A stretch of DNA of 64,000 nucleotides from Stentor coeruleus (GCA_001970955.1 MPUH01000214.1:16409-80408), one strand, 5' to 3'; shown: positions 20,366 through 30,806, counted from the stretch's first letter. Translations and numbers: made by a program. The notes: generated by a model from the letters alone, not told the origin.

Positions 20366-21286
20366 ATGAAACTTACAGATCTCCGGACAAGTCAATACTT
20401 AGAAATCCTAAGTTTCCTTAACCCACACGATTTATTACAACTCTCTATATCCTGCAAGTTTTTCATATTATTTTTTACCAAACATCAAAATCTTATACAA
20501 AAGCAATTTCTTTCTTTAATCGGTCTTCCAAATCTACCCTGCTTCCTAGACTGGAAAATCTTATTGAAAAACTTAAAAAATTCATCATCAACAGCATTAA
20601 GAAATCAGTTTTTACCTTATTACACTGATGGAGGGGTATATGAAAATCTATCAAGTTATTTTATTGGAGCTTTAACATCTGATGAAGAAACTCATTGTAC
20701 GAAAAAATCACAAAATGTATTAATTAAATACATATATGCACCTCAGGCTGAATTTAATTTTGGAGAAAATCCTGTAAATTATCAGGTAGACGAATTTGTT
20801 TATTTCATTGATTATATTGAAAATGATAAGAAAAATCATAGGATTGAATGTCCGGCTATTGAGAAAATCAAGTTTATCACTCCGATAAGTGGATTTACTT
20901 GTCCTGCAGAAGTAATGATGTGTTTTTGCAGTTTTTCAGAAATAAAGGATTTCTCTCTTATAGAAAATTTTTATTCTTGCGAAAATTTAGCAGCTGCACA
21001 AAATATAGCTGGCAATTTAGGTATTAAATGTGAAATCAGCCTTAATCATGATCATGAATTGATTTTATTTGAGAATAAAAGTAATGATTTACAACCAATT
21101 TGCTGGGTTAAAGCAGATATTAAAAAATGTAGTCTGCAAGGATTCTGGGTGCATCTTAAAAAAAAATTCTTTGCCAGATACTTTTATTTATTACTCGTAT
21201 CTCGTTTTATTAAAGTTTCTTATGATGGGATTGATATTACCAAAGTAACTCCTTATATGAAAGTTCTTGATGTTGTGAAGACTTAA
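20366..21286 (+). CDS. F-box-like protein, 306 aa
   Basis: Single exon, ATG 20366 to TAA. Near the N-terminus YLEILSFLNPHDLLQLSISC followed by KFFILFF fits an F-box: an L-P-x-x-x-like helix, L(N)PHDLL, then the S-x-x-C/W-K hydrophobic helix. F-box proteins recruit substrates to Skp1-Cullin-F-box ubiquitin ligases. The remaining ~240 residues form no recognisable repeats (no WD40, LRR or Kelch) and would be the substrate-binding part. Several cysteines (FTCPAEVMMCFCSFSEIKDF) are scattered and do not form a finger. The F-box is the only basis for the call and it is short, so moderate confidence. Confidence 0.6.
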   Translation: MKLTDLRTSQYLEILSFLNPHDLLQLSISCKFFILFFTKHQNLIQKQFLSLIGLPNLPCFLDWKILLKNLKNSSSTALRNQFLPYYTDGGVYENLSSYFIGALTSDEETHCTKKSQNVLIKYIYAPQAEFNFGENPVNYQVDEFVYFIDYIENDKKNHRIECPAIEKIKFITPISGFTCPAEVMMCFCSFSEIKDFSLIENFYSCENLAAAQNIAGNLGIKCEISLNHDHELILFENKSNDLQPICWVKADIKKCSLQGFWVHLKKKFFARYFYLLLVSRFIKVSYDGIDITKVTPYMKVLDVVKT

Positions 21287-21681
21287 AGTAATTAATTTTA
21301 TAAGCATCAGTTTGAATATTTGTAGAAAATATTCATTTAAATACGATTTCCAGTTTTGATAAAGAAACTTGATATTTTCATATGAATTTTAAAAGTTATT
21401 ATTTTTGATGTTTATAATATTATATATTAGATTAAATCATTGATGCATTTACTAAAAAGACTTTATCAATAAATAATAAAAAAATCTATACATAACACCC
21501 CAAAACAAATAAAATTTTTCTTAATAACCCTTCTCTCAACACAAATTTCCTACACAAAACTCTAAAATAACAACAAAACTTCACTACCAAAATCCTCTAA
21601 TTTTTTTTTCTATCAAAAACCAAATAAAAATCTCAAACTAAATCCAACTTAAACTTTTAAAATTCAATTACAATAATTTTC
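21287..21681. other. Short convergent intergenic region
   Basis: About 395 bp of AT-rich DNA between two gene 3' ends; nothing recognised. Confidence 0.6.
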
Positions 21682-22899
21682 TCAACTTTCATTATATGAA
21701 ACACTACGTACACTCTGATGCACACTATGAGATTCCATTCCTAACCTTGGGTCAAACAAACTATGATCAAACCCTTCTTGTGTTATATACGTACACTCAG
21801 GGGCGACTTTTCTAAATGGATTGCAACAAAACTTTTTACAATTGATTTTTTTCTTCACACAAATATGAAACATCGTCCTCCCAACTTGTATAGAAACACT
21901 TTTATCTTTAGAAAGACTAATAACTTTTTTCATTTTAATAAGTGTGCCAAACTTGCTTTTATTATCAGAAATCATAAATTTTCCTTGAGAAAAGTGGATA
22001 GCCGCATGTTTTCTGCTTACCGAAATATCAGAAATCCTAAAATCAGCATCTTGAGACCTACCAACTGATATATTTTTACCTTCATCAACAGTGACAACAT
22101 GTATTCCATTAGAATTTATGTTTTCTGGAGTATATTCTTCAAATAAAATATAAGGCTTTGTTGGGTACTCAATAGAAACAAGATCCATTTTTGTGCCTTG
22201 GTAATAGACCGAAGCTGGTAATGAAGTTTTGCATAATTCACAAACAAGATCGTTCCAATAATAACTAACTGCAAAACTCGTGGTTTTAGTCTGAATACGA
22301 CTTCTTAACCAGTTTTTTATGCATTCAACATGAATGTATTTTATTGATCCCATACATTCACAAGGGGAAATTAAAGGATTGTTTTCGGTGATTTCGTTTG
22401 AAAAACAAATCCTACAACTGGCTTCTTGGTCGATTTCTTCGTTAACTTCAACTTGTGATGCAAGAGAATCGAAGCATTTAGGCATGTTTTCTCTTTCTTC
22501 TGTTGTATTTGATAACATTATTTTCCTTATTTTCATTCTGATTCGTCCTAGCTTCACTACATCCCCTTCAGAAATTTCAACTCCTTTAGGAAAACAGTAT
22601 CGGATTGCTAACCACAGTCTTTTGGTTGATGAATTGCCGATTTGATAAGTTATGAACTCTCCTTGGCTTAGCTTAAAACCTATAAGTGGGTCATAGTTTG
22701 TAAGCATAAACTTAGTAGAACGAGGAGTATAAAGTTTGCAGATATTATTTTCTATATAGATAGTTGATGAAGAAGATATTTTGAATGTGCACTTGTTTGT
22801 ACTACTGCTATCATTGTCGTATAGATTGTGGGTCTCTTTTTGCCAAGTTAATGCAGTAACTTGAACACTAATTGGATATTACTATTTTAGGTCTGACAT
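21682..22899 (-). CDS. RINGv (RING-CH) and FHA domain E3 ubiquitin ligase, 400 aa
   Basis: CDS is complement(21682..22867, 22883..22899). A 17-nt first exon (MSDLKY start) is joined through a 15-nt intron gtaatatccaattag (22868-22882), adding about 59 residues before the first in-frame ATG of exon 2. The central finger has C4HC3 spacing: CRICFSN, PCECMGSIKYIHVECIKNWL and CELC, as in MARCH-type ligases. After it, HVVTVDEGKNISVGRSQDAD, SVSRKHAAIHF and KFGTLI form a full FHA domain (GR, SRKH) that binds phosphothreonine peptides. The region before the RINGv (about 60-135, with LAIRYCFPKG and GDVVKLGRIRMKI) looks like a degenerate FHA. No membrane span, unlike most MARCH proteins. It likely couples phosphorylation to ubiquitination. 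Stop is TGA. Confidence 0.88.
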
Positions 22900-24245
22900 G
22901 ATTAGAATTTACATCTAAGTATTTCTGAATTAGAATTAATGTTAACGTTTGATGCTTGATTGGGTAGATTAGACAACGGTAGAGAATTTAAGTTTTAATT
23001 ATCAGAGAAAATGAGAAAAGTTTAAGGTAGTTTATTTATAAATTAGAAGATTGTGATAAAGACTAATGTTATAATAAGATAAAAAATATATATTATAAAC
23101 TCCAGTTCTTTTTAACTGCAAGATTTATTTATATTGCCCTATTAAACATCAAAAATACTTTATAGGATAATTTTTCTGTTAAAACATAATAATAAAACAA
23201 ATCAGAAAAAGAAATTAACTATTATACTGCTCAATAAACATTTGATATATAAATGTTATACAAAAATTTTAACTCAAATTACTTATAGCATAAGTAAATT
23301 TTATATCTTATTCAATAAAGTAAATTTTTATCTTATATATTCAAAATATGCATTTAAGCTAAAAAACTCATTTTTTAGTAAAAATAAAATTATATTTTTT
23401 AGCAATATTATGCTATTTTTGTTTGCAATGCTTGAGAAATATTGTTATTACATTAATAAACTCTGATTATAAAAGTATTTCAATATTTACAAAAATCAAT
23501 ATAAAATAATAAGATAATTATAAGACTTTAATTACTAAATTTATTGATGCTATTTTTAGGTTTTTATAGATTTAAATTATATAATGCTAAATGCAAACTA
23601 TATTAATATCCAGTTTTAATTATAGACTTAATAATTATGTTATTTTTAATATTTACAAGAAGAATTAGATTTATAAATAGATTTAAATACAATTCTATAT
23701 ATTTATAAGATTTTTATCAATTCAACTAAAGAAAACATAAATTCTGTTTATTAAACTTTAGGTTTTTTAGTCAAATGAAATATGAAAAAAATACTGGAAT
23801 TATTTTGAGAGTTACTTTTTAAAATACCACAGTTTGAGCTATGAGTACTTTAAATTATAAATCAATCAAACCAAAAGAAACCAAAAGATAGACATTGTGA
23901 AAATCATATTTATTTAACAATATCAAATTTTCGCATATTCTTTTTATTAATTTGTGTTGAGCTTTTATTCAGTTCAACAATAAATAAATCCCATTAAATT
24001 TTTTCTAAATAATTTCAAACATCACACCAATAATTCTCTCAAGCCATGAGATTTACAAATCTAAATAACTAATTCCACCCATTTTTTGCAAACTTATCAA
24101 AAAAAAACTCATCAAAAAAGTTCAAAACCAATACCAAATTTTAATAAATCAAGCTAAAAACCTTTAAAAAAAGCTTTTAACCCAAAATAATATCTTATTC
24201 TATCATCATATATATTTATATATTATATCTTAAATATTAGAAAAA
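22900..24245. other. Intergenic, very AT-rich
   Basis: A 74-codon open frame at 23242-23466 is Tyr/Phe/Lys/Asn-rich as expected for random AT-rich sequence and is not called. Otherwise nothing recognised; divergent promoter region. Confidence 0.6.
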
Positions 24246-25700
24246 ATGCTCTGTATTTTTAGAAGAGCTTTTACAAGGTTCTGTCAAGGATGCGGGGTAA
24301 TGTTTCAACATGTCGATGCTAATCAAGAAGGGTTTATACCAGAAAATAAGTACAAAAATACACTGACACAAAACTTTAAAGTCAAAAACATATTAGAAGA
24401 AATCAAACAGACTGAAGATATTAAACTAAAAGACTTCAAGCCGAAAAGACCAAAGAAAATACAAAACGATGTGAAATTCGAAGAAATCGATGAAATTGAT
24501 GAAATCGAAGAAAGGGTAAAAACTGCAGTGCCATTACGTGAGTATCAACAAAGACCTAAAATTAAACCCATTATCTGCATGCGTTGTTTCAAAATATCAA
24601 AATACGGAACACTTCCAGAAGTTAGTTGTGCAATCGACACTAAAACCCCAATTAATTCCCTGAAAGAAATTTTTGAACCAATCAAACATTATTCGATTAT
24701 TATAAAAGTTGTTGATATAATAGACTTCAATGGATCTTTTATAAAAGAAGTTTATGATTTAGCGTCTGATAAAAAGTGCCACTTGATTTTAGTTTTGAAT
24801 AAATTTGATGCTTTACCTGTAGGTGCTAAAGAAACAAGGATTTTTCAATGGGCTGTGAACTCAACAAGAGGTTTGATTAGTGAACAAAACATATGTGCAG
24901 TATCTTCAAGGACTGGTTTTGGTTTTGATAAAGTGATTAAGCTTTTAAGACAGCTGACAGAGAAAATTGATAGAAAAATCTACGTCATCGGAGCTACAAA
25001 TTCAGGTAAATCGAGTTTTATCAACAAACTTTCAGAACAATGCTGGAATTTGCCTATGGAAAAATACAAAAAACCATCATTTGAGCTAACAACTTCATCT
25101 TTTCCTGGAACGACACTTTCTCCAATTGAAGTTCCATTAAAAAGCTTAGGTGTTAGGATTATTGACACCCCCGGAATTCCAACTTTTTCACAAGTGACGT
25201 TTAAAATCCCACCTGAAGATGCGAAAATGCTTATCCCAAACAAAAAAATCAATCCTATTGTCCTTACAGCAACTGAAGAATTTAGTTTTTGGATTGGCGC
25301 TATGGCTAGAATTGAACTTATAGAAGGTGATTTTAAATATTTGACATTTTTTGTATCACAAAATACTTCTGTGCATAAAACTAAAAGAGAACTTGGTTTA
25401 GATGTTTATGATAGACAAGCTGGAAAACTTTTATGGCCAAAATATGATGGTGAAGTTGAATGGATTAAGCATGAAGCTGAAGTATATTGTGTGGCAAATA
25501 AAAGGGCAGCAAGGGATATTGTAATTCATGGACTTGGATGGGTTTCGGTTACTGGCTTAGGAAGGGCAAAGTTTGATATTTATTTGGCTAAAGGTGTGGG
25601 TTTTAATATGAGAGATCCGTTAATGCCTTATGAAGCTTCACCAGATAAAGTGGCTTATAATAAAGGAAGAACGTTTAATAGCAATCCTAATCGTAAGTAA
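24246..25700 (+). CDS. Circularly permuted GTPase of the NOA1/YqeH family, 484 aa
   Basis: One exon from ATG 24246. The order of GTPase motifs is permuted: NKFD (G4, about 185), then a G5-like AVSSRTG, then the P-loop GATNSGKS (G1, about 249), FPGTT (G2 region) and DTPG (G3, about 307). This is the YqeH/NOA1 (RIF1 in plants) arrangement. A split zinc finger is visible as CQGC (13-16) and CMRC (about 113-116). The N-terminus MLCIFRRAFTRF is basic and hydrophobic, compatible with mitochondrial import. The family assists small-subunit ribosome assembly in bacteria and organelles, so a mitochondrial ribosome biogenesis role is inferred. After the stop a GTA...TAG 16-mer exists that could extend the C-terminus by about 15 codons; I kept the simple stop. 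Confidence 0.9.
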   Translation: MLCIFRRAFTRFCQGCGVMFQHVDANQEGFIPENKYKNTLTQNFKVKNILEEIKQTEDIKLKDFKPKRPKKIQNDVKFEEIDEIDEIEERVKTAVPLREYQQRPKIKPIICMRCFKISKYGTLPEVSCAIDTKTPINSLKEIFEPIKHYSIIIKVVDIIDFNGSFIKEVYDLASDKKCHLILVLNKFDALPVGAKETRIFQWAVNSTRGLISEQNICAVSSRTGFGFDKVIKLLRQLTEKIDRKIYVIGATNSGKSSFINKLSEQCWNLPMEKYKKPSFELTTSSFPGTTLSPIEVPLKSLGVRIIDTPGIPTFSQVTFKIPPEDAKMLIPNKKINPIVLTATEEFSFWIGAMARIELIEGDFKYLTFFVSQNTSVHKTKRELGLDVYDRQAGKLLWPKYDGEVEWIKHEAEVYCVANKRAARDIVIHGLGWVSVTGLGRAKFDIYLAKGVGFNMRDPLMPYEASPDKVAYNKGRTFNSNPNRK

Positions 25701-26398
25701 AAGTCTTTATAGAATTTTTTGTTTAAAAACTATTATTTTGTTGTGTAATAAATAGAAAATTAGATGCTTTTTATGATTTATTGTAGGATTTGGAGTTTTA
25801 GGATTGGAAATTATTTTATTAGGAAAGAAAAGTTGGTTTTGTATTTTGTTTTTTAAAAAAGGTTTAGTAGAATGAAGATATTTTTTTTGGTATTTGGTGT
25901 ATTTTTATTGATTGATTTAGTTGGATTATTTTTAAGATAGGAATTATGGTTAATTGGTTGGATATTCTATGGTGGCAAAGATAGATATTTGGAAGGTTTT
26001 GTATTTATATATATATTAATACAAGAGGGGTAATATTTCAGATAAAAGATTAGCTTCTTAAGTAATTTATTGTAAATTCAATTGCTCACAATTAATATAT
26101 TCGAAAAAAAATGTTTATAATTTATACTAGTTATTATATTCTAATCTTAATCGTGCTGATACAATCTTTTTAACCTGAAAATAATTAGCACTTAGTAAAA
26201 TAAGCATAATAATAAATTTAAATACAAATATAATAACTATTGAATATTTTCTTTTTTCTGATATCAAGTTTTTTTAACCATAAAACTCAACTACAAAATA
26301 TAAAATTACTCACAAAACTAATACAAAAATCCACAATCTTATACACAAACATCAAAAAATCAACTTATAACAAAACCTAATAGGAGCTTATATAAAAA
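25701..26398. other. Intergenic, AT-rich
   Basis: About 700 bp between two genes on the same strand; no gene, relic or repeat recognised. Confidence 0.6.
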
Positions 26399-27649
26399 AT
26401 GGATGATTTCTGCAGTAAGGCCAGCAAGATGTTCAAAGAAGAGAAGTACAATGACTTCATCAACCACGTCAAGTCCAAAACCAAGCAGTTAACATCAGAT
26501 GAAATTGATTATCTTTACAATGTTTCAGTAAGTAAAAACATAATGCCCTTAACCTTAATGATCCTAAACCTCCGCTGGAAATATATCAAAAAAGTCCCTG
26601 ATTCCCAATTAGATAAATGGCTAAATTTAACACAAGATTTCCTAATCGGTGTTAGTAGTGAAGTTAACCCTTCATTTATCAAATACTTATTTAGACTAAG
26701 CTTAAAATTCGGTGAAGCTTCTTTTGAAATTGGGCATTCTATGCCAGATTATTCAAGAAAAGCACAGTTCACTCTTTTACAGGTACTTGACAGATCTAAT
26801 AAAATTAGTGAAATTACACCAATTCATTATTTAGTGGCAAAACTTGGCTTGTTTAATAAGAAATTGTATGAACTTGAAAGAATTATGAACTGCAGCTTCC
26901 TTCAAGTATGCTCGAATTCAAAAGTTACAGGAGTTCAGTGTGTGCTTTTTTTTTATTATATTGGCTCAGTAGCATTAATCTTAAAGAATTACTCAAGGGT
27001 TAATTATTTTTATGAGTTAGCGATCTGCATGCCATCGAAATCTATCCATATTGCTAGTATTGAAAGTTTTAAAAAACAAGTGCTTATCCATCTTATTACT
27101 GATGGTTCTCAGTATCATGTACCAAGACTAGCTCCAAGTCGTTTTAGTAGTATAGTCCGTCATCATTCTTGTGAGCACTACAGCAAACTTGCATCACTTT
27201 TCACTGAATATATAAGAGGTAAAGGGGATAAAGAATCTGTTCTTTCTTATATCAATAAAGCTAAAACTTTTTGGATAATAGATAAAAATGAAGGGTTAAT
27301 CAAAAAGGTAAAAACTGCTCTAATAAAACATAAAATCAAAAAACTCACAAAAGTCTATGCTAGCTTGACCTTCAAACAACTTAAAAAAGAAACTGAAGAA
27401 GAAAAAGCTGATGAAATTGTGACGAAAATGATTGAAAACCGAGAAATCACTGGGAAAATCGACAGGAAAAACGAAACTGTGATATTTTATGATGTAGAAA
27501 ATCAAGTGGCAGTTGATGAAATCCAAGATGTTTGTGAAGATCTAATGAAATATACCGAACAAGTAGAATCAAGATTAAAAGATGTAAACCTAGATACAAG
27601 ATATCTAAAACAGTTACTATTTACTGAAGGTCTAAACAAAGATAGATAA
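26399..27649 (+). CDS. CSN3: COP9 signalosome subunit 3, 416 aa
   Basis: One exon, ATG 26399 to TAA. The length and order match CSN3: helical N-terminal repeats, then VQCVLFFYYIGSVALILKNY and SRVNYFYELAICMPSKSIHI, ESFKKQVLIHLITDG (compare the YYYYGG...N..RALYFYEQA...P and LESYKKYILVSLI segments of animal CSN3), and a PCI domain toward the C-terminus (LTKVYASLTFKQLKKETE, KMIENREITGKIDRKNETVI). The C-terminal MKYTEQVESRLKDVN corresponds to the CSN3 tail helix. The signalosome removes NEDD8 from cullins and so regulates Cullin-RING ligases; CSN3 is a structural PCI subunit. A PCI subunit of the proteasome lid is the main alternative but fits less well. Confidence 0.85.
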   Translation: MDDFCSKASKMFKEEKYNDFINHVKSKTKQLTSDEIDYLYNVSVSKNIMPLTLMILNLRWKYIKKVPDSQLDKWLNLTQDFLIGVSSEVNPSFIKYLFRLSLKFGEASFEIGHSMPDYSRKAQFTLLQVLDRSNKISEITPIHYLVAKLGLFNKKLYELERIMNCSFLQVCSNSKVTGVQCVLFFYYIGSVALILKNYSRVNYFYELAICMPSKSIHIASIESFKKQVLIHLITDGSQYHVPRLAPSRFSSIVRHHSCEHYSKLASLFTEYIRGKGDKESVLSYINKAKTFWIIDKNEGLIKKVKTALIKHKIKKLTKVYASLTFKQLKKETEEEKADEIVTKMIENREITGKIDRKNETVIFYDVENQVAVDEIQDVCEDLMKYTEQVESRLKDVNLDTRYLKQLLFTEGLNKDR

Positions 27650-27743
27650 CTTTAATATTCTCTTTAGTTTTTCTTATAACATATTATCAAAAACTTAACT
27701 TTTTATATCAAATCGTTAAACTTTAAAGATAAAATTCCTACAT

Positions 27744-27941
27744 TTAAGGAAATCTAAATCTTTCTGAAATCCTCTCTGAAGAATTTTCAACTAATTCTGA
27801 GTTCATATTAGGAAAAGGATAAGCATGAAAGCTTTTGTCAATACCAATCGTCGCTGCTTCTAGGGAATTAACAACCATTTCTGAATTATCTTCAGTGTGT
27901 ATTTTTATTGTAGTCGAGTCGCAACAAAAAACTGAACCCAT
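27744..27941 (-). CDS. Small probably acylated protein, 65 aa
   Basis: Minus strand, ATG 27941 to TAA. It starts MGSVFCCDSTTIKI: Gly at position 2 with Ser/Phe context is a likely N-myristoylation signal, and the following CysCys could be palmitoylated, which together would anchor it to a membrane. The remainder is acidic and Ser/Glu-rich without a domain. It is convergent with CSN3 (94 bp between stops) and followed upstream by another minus-strand gene at 57 bp. Short length leaves some doubt, but the N-terminal motif and the clean frame make a real gene likely. The ankyrin-like protein at 57623-58642 also begins MG followed by CC. Confidence 0.6.
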   Translation of the reverse strand: MGSVFCCDSTTIKIHTEDNSEMVVNSLEAATIGIDKSFHAYPFPNMNSELVENSSERISERFRFP

Positions 27942-27997
27942 AATTTATCACAATATAAGAAAAGTTTAACTTGATTATTCGATTAATGTCAATGCTT

Positions 27998-28429
27998 TTA
28001 TATAGCATATTTCCTTTTTAGAGGAGTAGTATTACAGCTTCGGCCTCTTCTTTTCTTGATTTTATCAGCAATATACTTGTTTTTATTGATAAGATCAAGA
28101 TTTTGGGATAATTCAGCTAAGTTTATGATGGTTTTTCTTTTTCTTTGACTTTCTGCATGCTTTTGACGTGATTTTGGTGAGAAATTTGCTAAGGTATGAA
28201 GGAATTCTCTGCTGTTGTTTAGTGCTCTTGCAGATATACGAAGGTCTGAGCAGTTTAAAGCTTTTTGGAAATGATGCTTACCATGAAGCTTGAGCCAGGA
28301 TTCTGGGATACTAGTTTTCCAGTTATAAAGTTTAGGGGTAACTTTTGGGTTCCAAGGCTTTTCATGCTTTGTGAAAAAGGATCTGATGATTTCTAGATCT
28401 GAAGAACTTTCTTTATTTAAGGTCAACAT
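27998..28429 (-). CDS. Unknown basic protein, 143 aa
   Basis: Single exon, ATG 28429 to TAA. Begins MLTLNKESSSDLEIIRSFFT. The middle carries two WxP/Trp motifs (KPWNPKVTPKLYNWKTSIPE, SWLKLHGKHHF). The C-terminus is highly basic (SPKSRQKHAESQRKRK, DKIKKRRGRSCNTTPLKRKY) with possible nuclear-localisation clusters. No domain recognised. It sits between the kinesin gene and the 65-aa gene, all three on the minus strand, with short spacers. Nothing in the sequence fixes a function. Confidence 0.65.
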   Translation of the reverse strand: MLTLNKESSSDLEIIRSFFTKHEKPWNPKVTPKLYNWKTSIPESWLKLHGKHHFQKALNCSDLRISARALNNSREFLHTLANFSPKSRQKHAESQRKRKTIINLAELSQNLDLINKNKYIADKIKKRRGRSCNTTPLKRKYAI

Positions 28430-28597
28430 GGTTAATAGAATGATTTATTGTATAAATTATATCATTTATGATATTAGACCTATAAAAAATTATAACCAAA
28501 AATAAAAACTAGGACATTTAAACTACCTAAAACCCAAAAATATTTATCATAAAAAAAATATTCTTATCAACTTCTACAAGTATTTAACTTAACCAAA

Positions 28598-29983
28598 TCA
28601 TTTTTTAATCCTGACTCTACTTTTATTCTGTATTTTTTCAATCTCTTCAGCACATTGTTCCTGAGTAATAACCATTGCTTCTTTAAACAACTGAAAACAC
28701 CTAAAAGCTTGGCCAATACTACCAATAATGATTTTTGGGGTGACTTTATCAGACAAAAACATGGCAACTTGTTTTTTACACACTTCAGCTTCCTGTGGAC
28801 TAATCATAGTATTTTCACTAAGCATAGAAGATTCTGATCGATTCTGTAACTGTTTTCTCAATTCATCATTTTCCGCTTGAAGTTTTTGAACAACAAGATT
28901 AATATCCATTTGTTCATTAACCGTAACAGTAGCAACAAGTTTTGAGCATCTTCTAGCAAATTTAGCAGAACTAATAGTTTCTTCTATATGATCAGCATCA
29001 GTATTCATAGTAGCTATAAGTACAGTTTTACAATTACCTCCAAGACTATCACGTAATATAGTTGTCATAAGTGAATTTCTATAAGGAATATGCGTTCTTG
29101 AATCTTTTTGTCGTTCATGTAAAGCTATTATAACTTGTTCTAAATATGTTAATGATAAATTGATATGTTTAGATTCTTCAAATGTTTTCCCGTTTATATT
29201 TGTTTTTGCTACTCTTTCAGAACCAGCTAAATCGACTAAATGGAGTTTTGCTGTGCGGATAACTTCAGAATCATGTTCACGGCTTTCAATAGCTATTGTA
29301 AAAACACAATGTGATCTTGATGATGCTTGATTTGATGGAGTTGTTGATACATGTCTGATGAAATTCCCCATCATCAGCAAGTCAATACCTTCTTGTTCTG
29401 AGAAAATCTGATGAATCGACAGGTTTTTCAAATGCAAATTCCCATAAACATCTTCATAAAGCTGGATTTTCACCCATTTTTCCATTGGAGCTTCTGAGTG
29501 TTTTGTATCAAGAATATCATATCCATTTTCATTATAGATTTCCATAAAAGTTACATAAACATTGAAATCAAAACCAGGTCGTTCTTCGATTTCATCAAAT
29601 ATACAGGAAATTATTCTAGGAATCACCCCTCTTAATTGCCAAGTATCAGCACCTGACATTGTATATGTCTTTCCACTACCTGTTTGTCCATATGCGAAAA
29701 TTGTCCCATTGTATCCAGATAAACAACTTAAGGTTAAAGGTTTAGCGATTTTTTCAAAAATTTCTTCTTGAGATGCTTCTTGGTCGAAGATTTCAGTGAA
29801 TTTGAACTCATGGGATTCTTTTTGGTTATTGATCAGACCTGCTTTTTCGTTTTTAGGCACGAGGATTTCTAGGATGTTGTCTTCGAGGTATATGTTGTAC
29901 CCGATTGGATTACTTGGGCTGATTAGAGGTTACTTGAGTAAAGGTTTCATCCGAGCAAAGGTTTCGAAGTTGTACTTTATCAT
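28598..29983 (-). CDS. Kinesin-9 family (KIF6/KIF9-like) motor protein, 456 aa
   Basis: CDS is complement(28598..29918, 29934..29983). A 15-nt intron gtaacctctaatcag (29919-29933) joins MIKYNFETFARMKPLL to NPSNPIGYNIYLEDN, supplying the conserved first strand of the motor. The motor is complete: YGQTGSGKTYTM (P-loop), NQASSRSHCVF (switch I), LVDLAGSERV (switch II), HIPYRNSLMTTILRDSLGGN. The last segment, TYLEQVIIALHE before it, and the neck helix NLVVQKLQAENDELRKQL are characteristic of kinesin-9, a ciliary family linked to the central pair and motility. The protein ends soon after the neck (TGA), much shorter than the roughly 800 residues of animal KIF6/KIF9, so it lacks most of the usual tail. 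A short tail may be native or a further small exon may be missed. Confidence 0.9.
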
Positions 29984-30683
29984 TTGAAAAATGGATTATA
30001 GGAAGGATTTTTAGTGTTAGGTTAAGTTTTTTGAGAGAAAATTTGTGGATTTGATTGGAATGATGGGAATAGGTTAGTTTATGTGGAATTAAGGTTAGGA
30101 TTTGGGTTTATATATATAGAATAGGGAATTAGTGGGTTTTTTGAATTTTGTGATTTTTTAAGCCTGATAAGCGACTTTTTGTAAATTGTGTTTATTTAGT
30201 AGCATTTTTATCTTTTGATATACAAAAAGGATATTTATATATTAAGTCAAAACATTTTTTTATGTTTTGTCCTAATGCCTAGTTATTTTTATTGTAAGGT
30301 ATAAAAAACAACCTATTTTTTTGCATAATTTATCCTTATTCTTAACAACTTATCACAGTTTTCCATCATGCTCAAAATTTTATTACCCATCCTTTTCTAT
30401 AAAAATCCCTAACATCTCAAGTTTATTCTACTAAAAATCCCTCTGATATGAAAAACTATTAATAAACATAAATGCCATTAATTACCAAAATTTCTAACAC
30501 TCATCCTAATTCAAAAATCTTCAAAATTCCAGTCTCTAAAGATTTTTCCTATAAGAAGCATATAAAATCTTTTAATCCTCTTAAAAAATCTAACTCAAGC
30601 TTATCATTAAGCTTATTCATCCTCAACATTAAATCCTATGACTCCCTTCTTCACATATAAATTTTAACCTTAACCTAACTTAT
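29984..30683. other. Intergenic between kinesin and microprotein genes
   Basis: AT-rich. A 62-codon plus-strand frame (30472-30660, MPLITKISNTHPNSKIFKIP) lacks any domain and is not called. Nothing else recognised. Confidence 0.55.
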
Positions 30684-30806
30684 CTAGTTTTCCTCTTCAC
30701 ATTTTTTGCTTCCCTTACAGCAGTACTTTTTTCCAAGGACGACCAGAACAGCAAGAGCAACAACACCTGTTACAGCGAATACAATTTTCTTGGTCTTGGT
30801 TTCCAT
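30684..30806 (-). CDS. Single-pass membrane microprotein, 40 aa
   Basis: Minus strand, ATG 30806 to TAG 30684. The 40 residues are METKTKK, a hydrophobic segment IVFAVTGVVALAVLVVLG (one transmembrane helix, about 8-25), then KKYCCKGSKKCEEEN. Positive residues flank the helix on both sides, and the CC and C after it could be palmitoylated or form disulfides. Codon use is GC-richer (GCT, GTT, GTC, CTT, GGT) than the surrounding AT-rich DNA, which strongly suggests translation. The ATG follows an A-rich leader. It resembles no family I know; possible roles include regulating a membrane pump or acting as a small subunit, but this is speculation. Small tail-anchored proteins of this size are easily missed by annotation. 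Confidence 0.7.
   Translation of the reverse strand: METKTKKIVFAVTGVVALAVLVVLGKKYCCKGSKKCEEEN

Noticed and set aside
23242-23466. 74-codon plus-strand open frame rich in Tyr, Phe, Lys and Asn
   Set aside because: Composition matches random AT-rich sequence; no conserved-looking motif.
25681-25720. A 16-nt intron (gtaaaagtctttatag) extending the NOA1-type GTPase by about 15 codons
   Set aside because: Boundaries fit the intron pattern, but the added residues (IFCLKTIILLCNK) look random and the protein is complete without them.
30472-30660. 62-codon plus-strand open frame starting MPLITKISNTHPNS
   Set aside because: Has an ATG in a fair context, but it is low complexity with no domain; left uncalled pending expression data.
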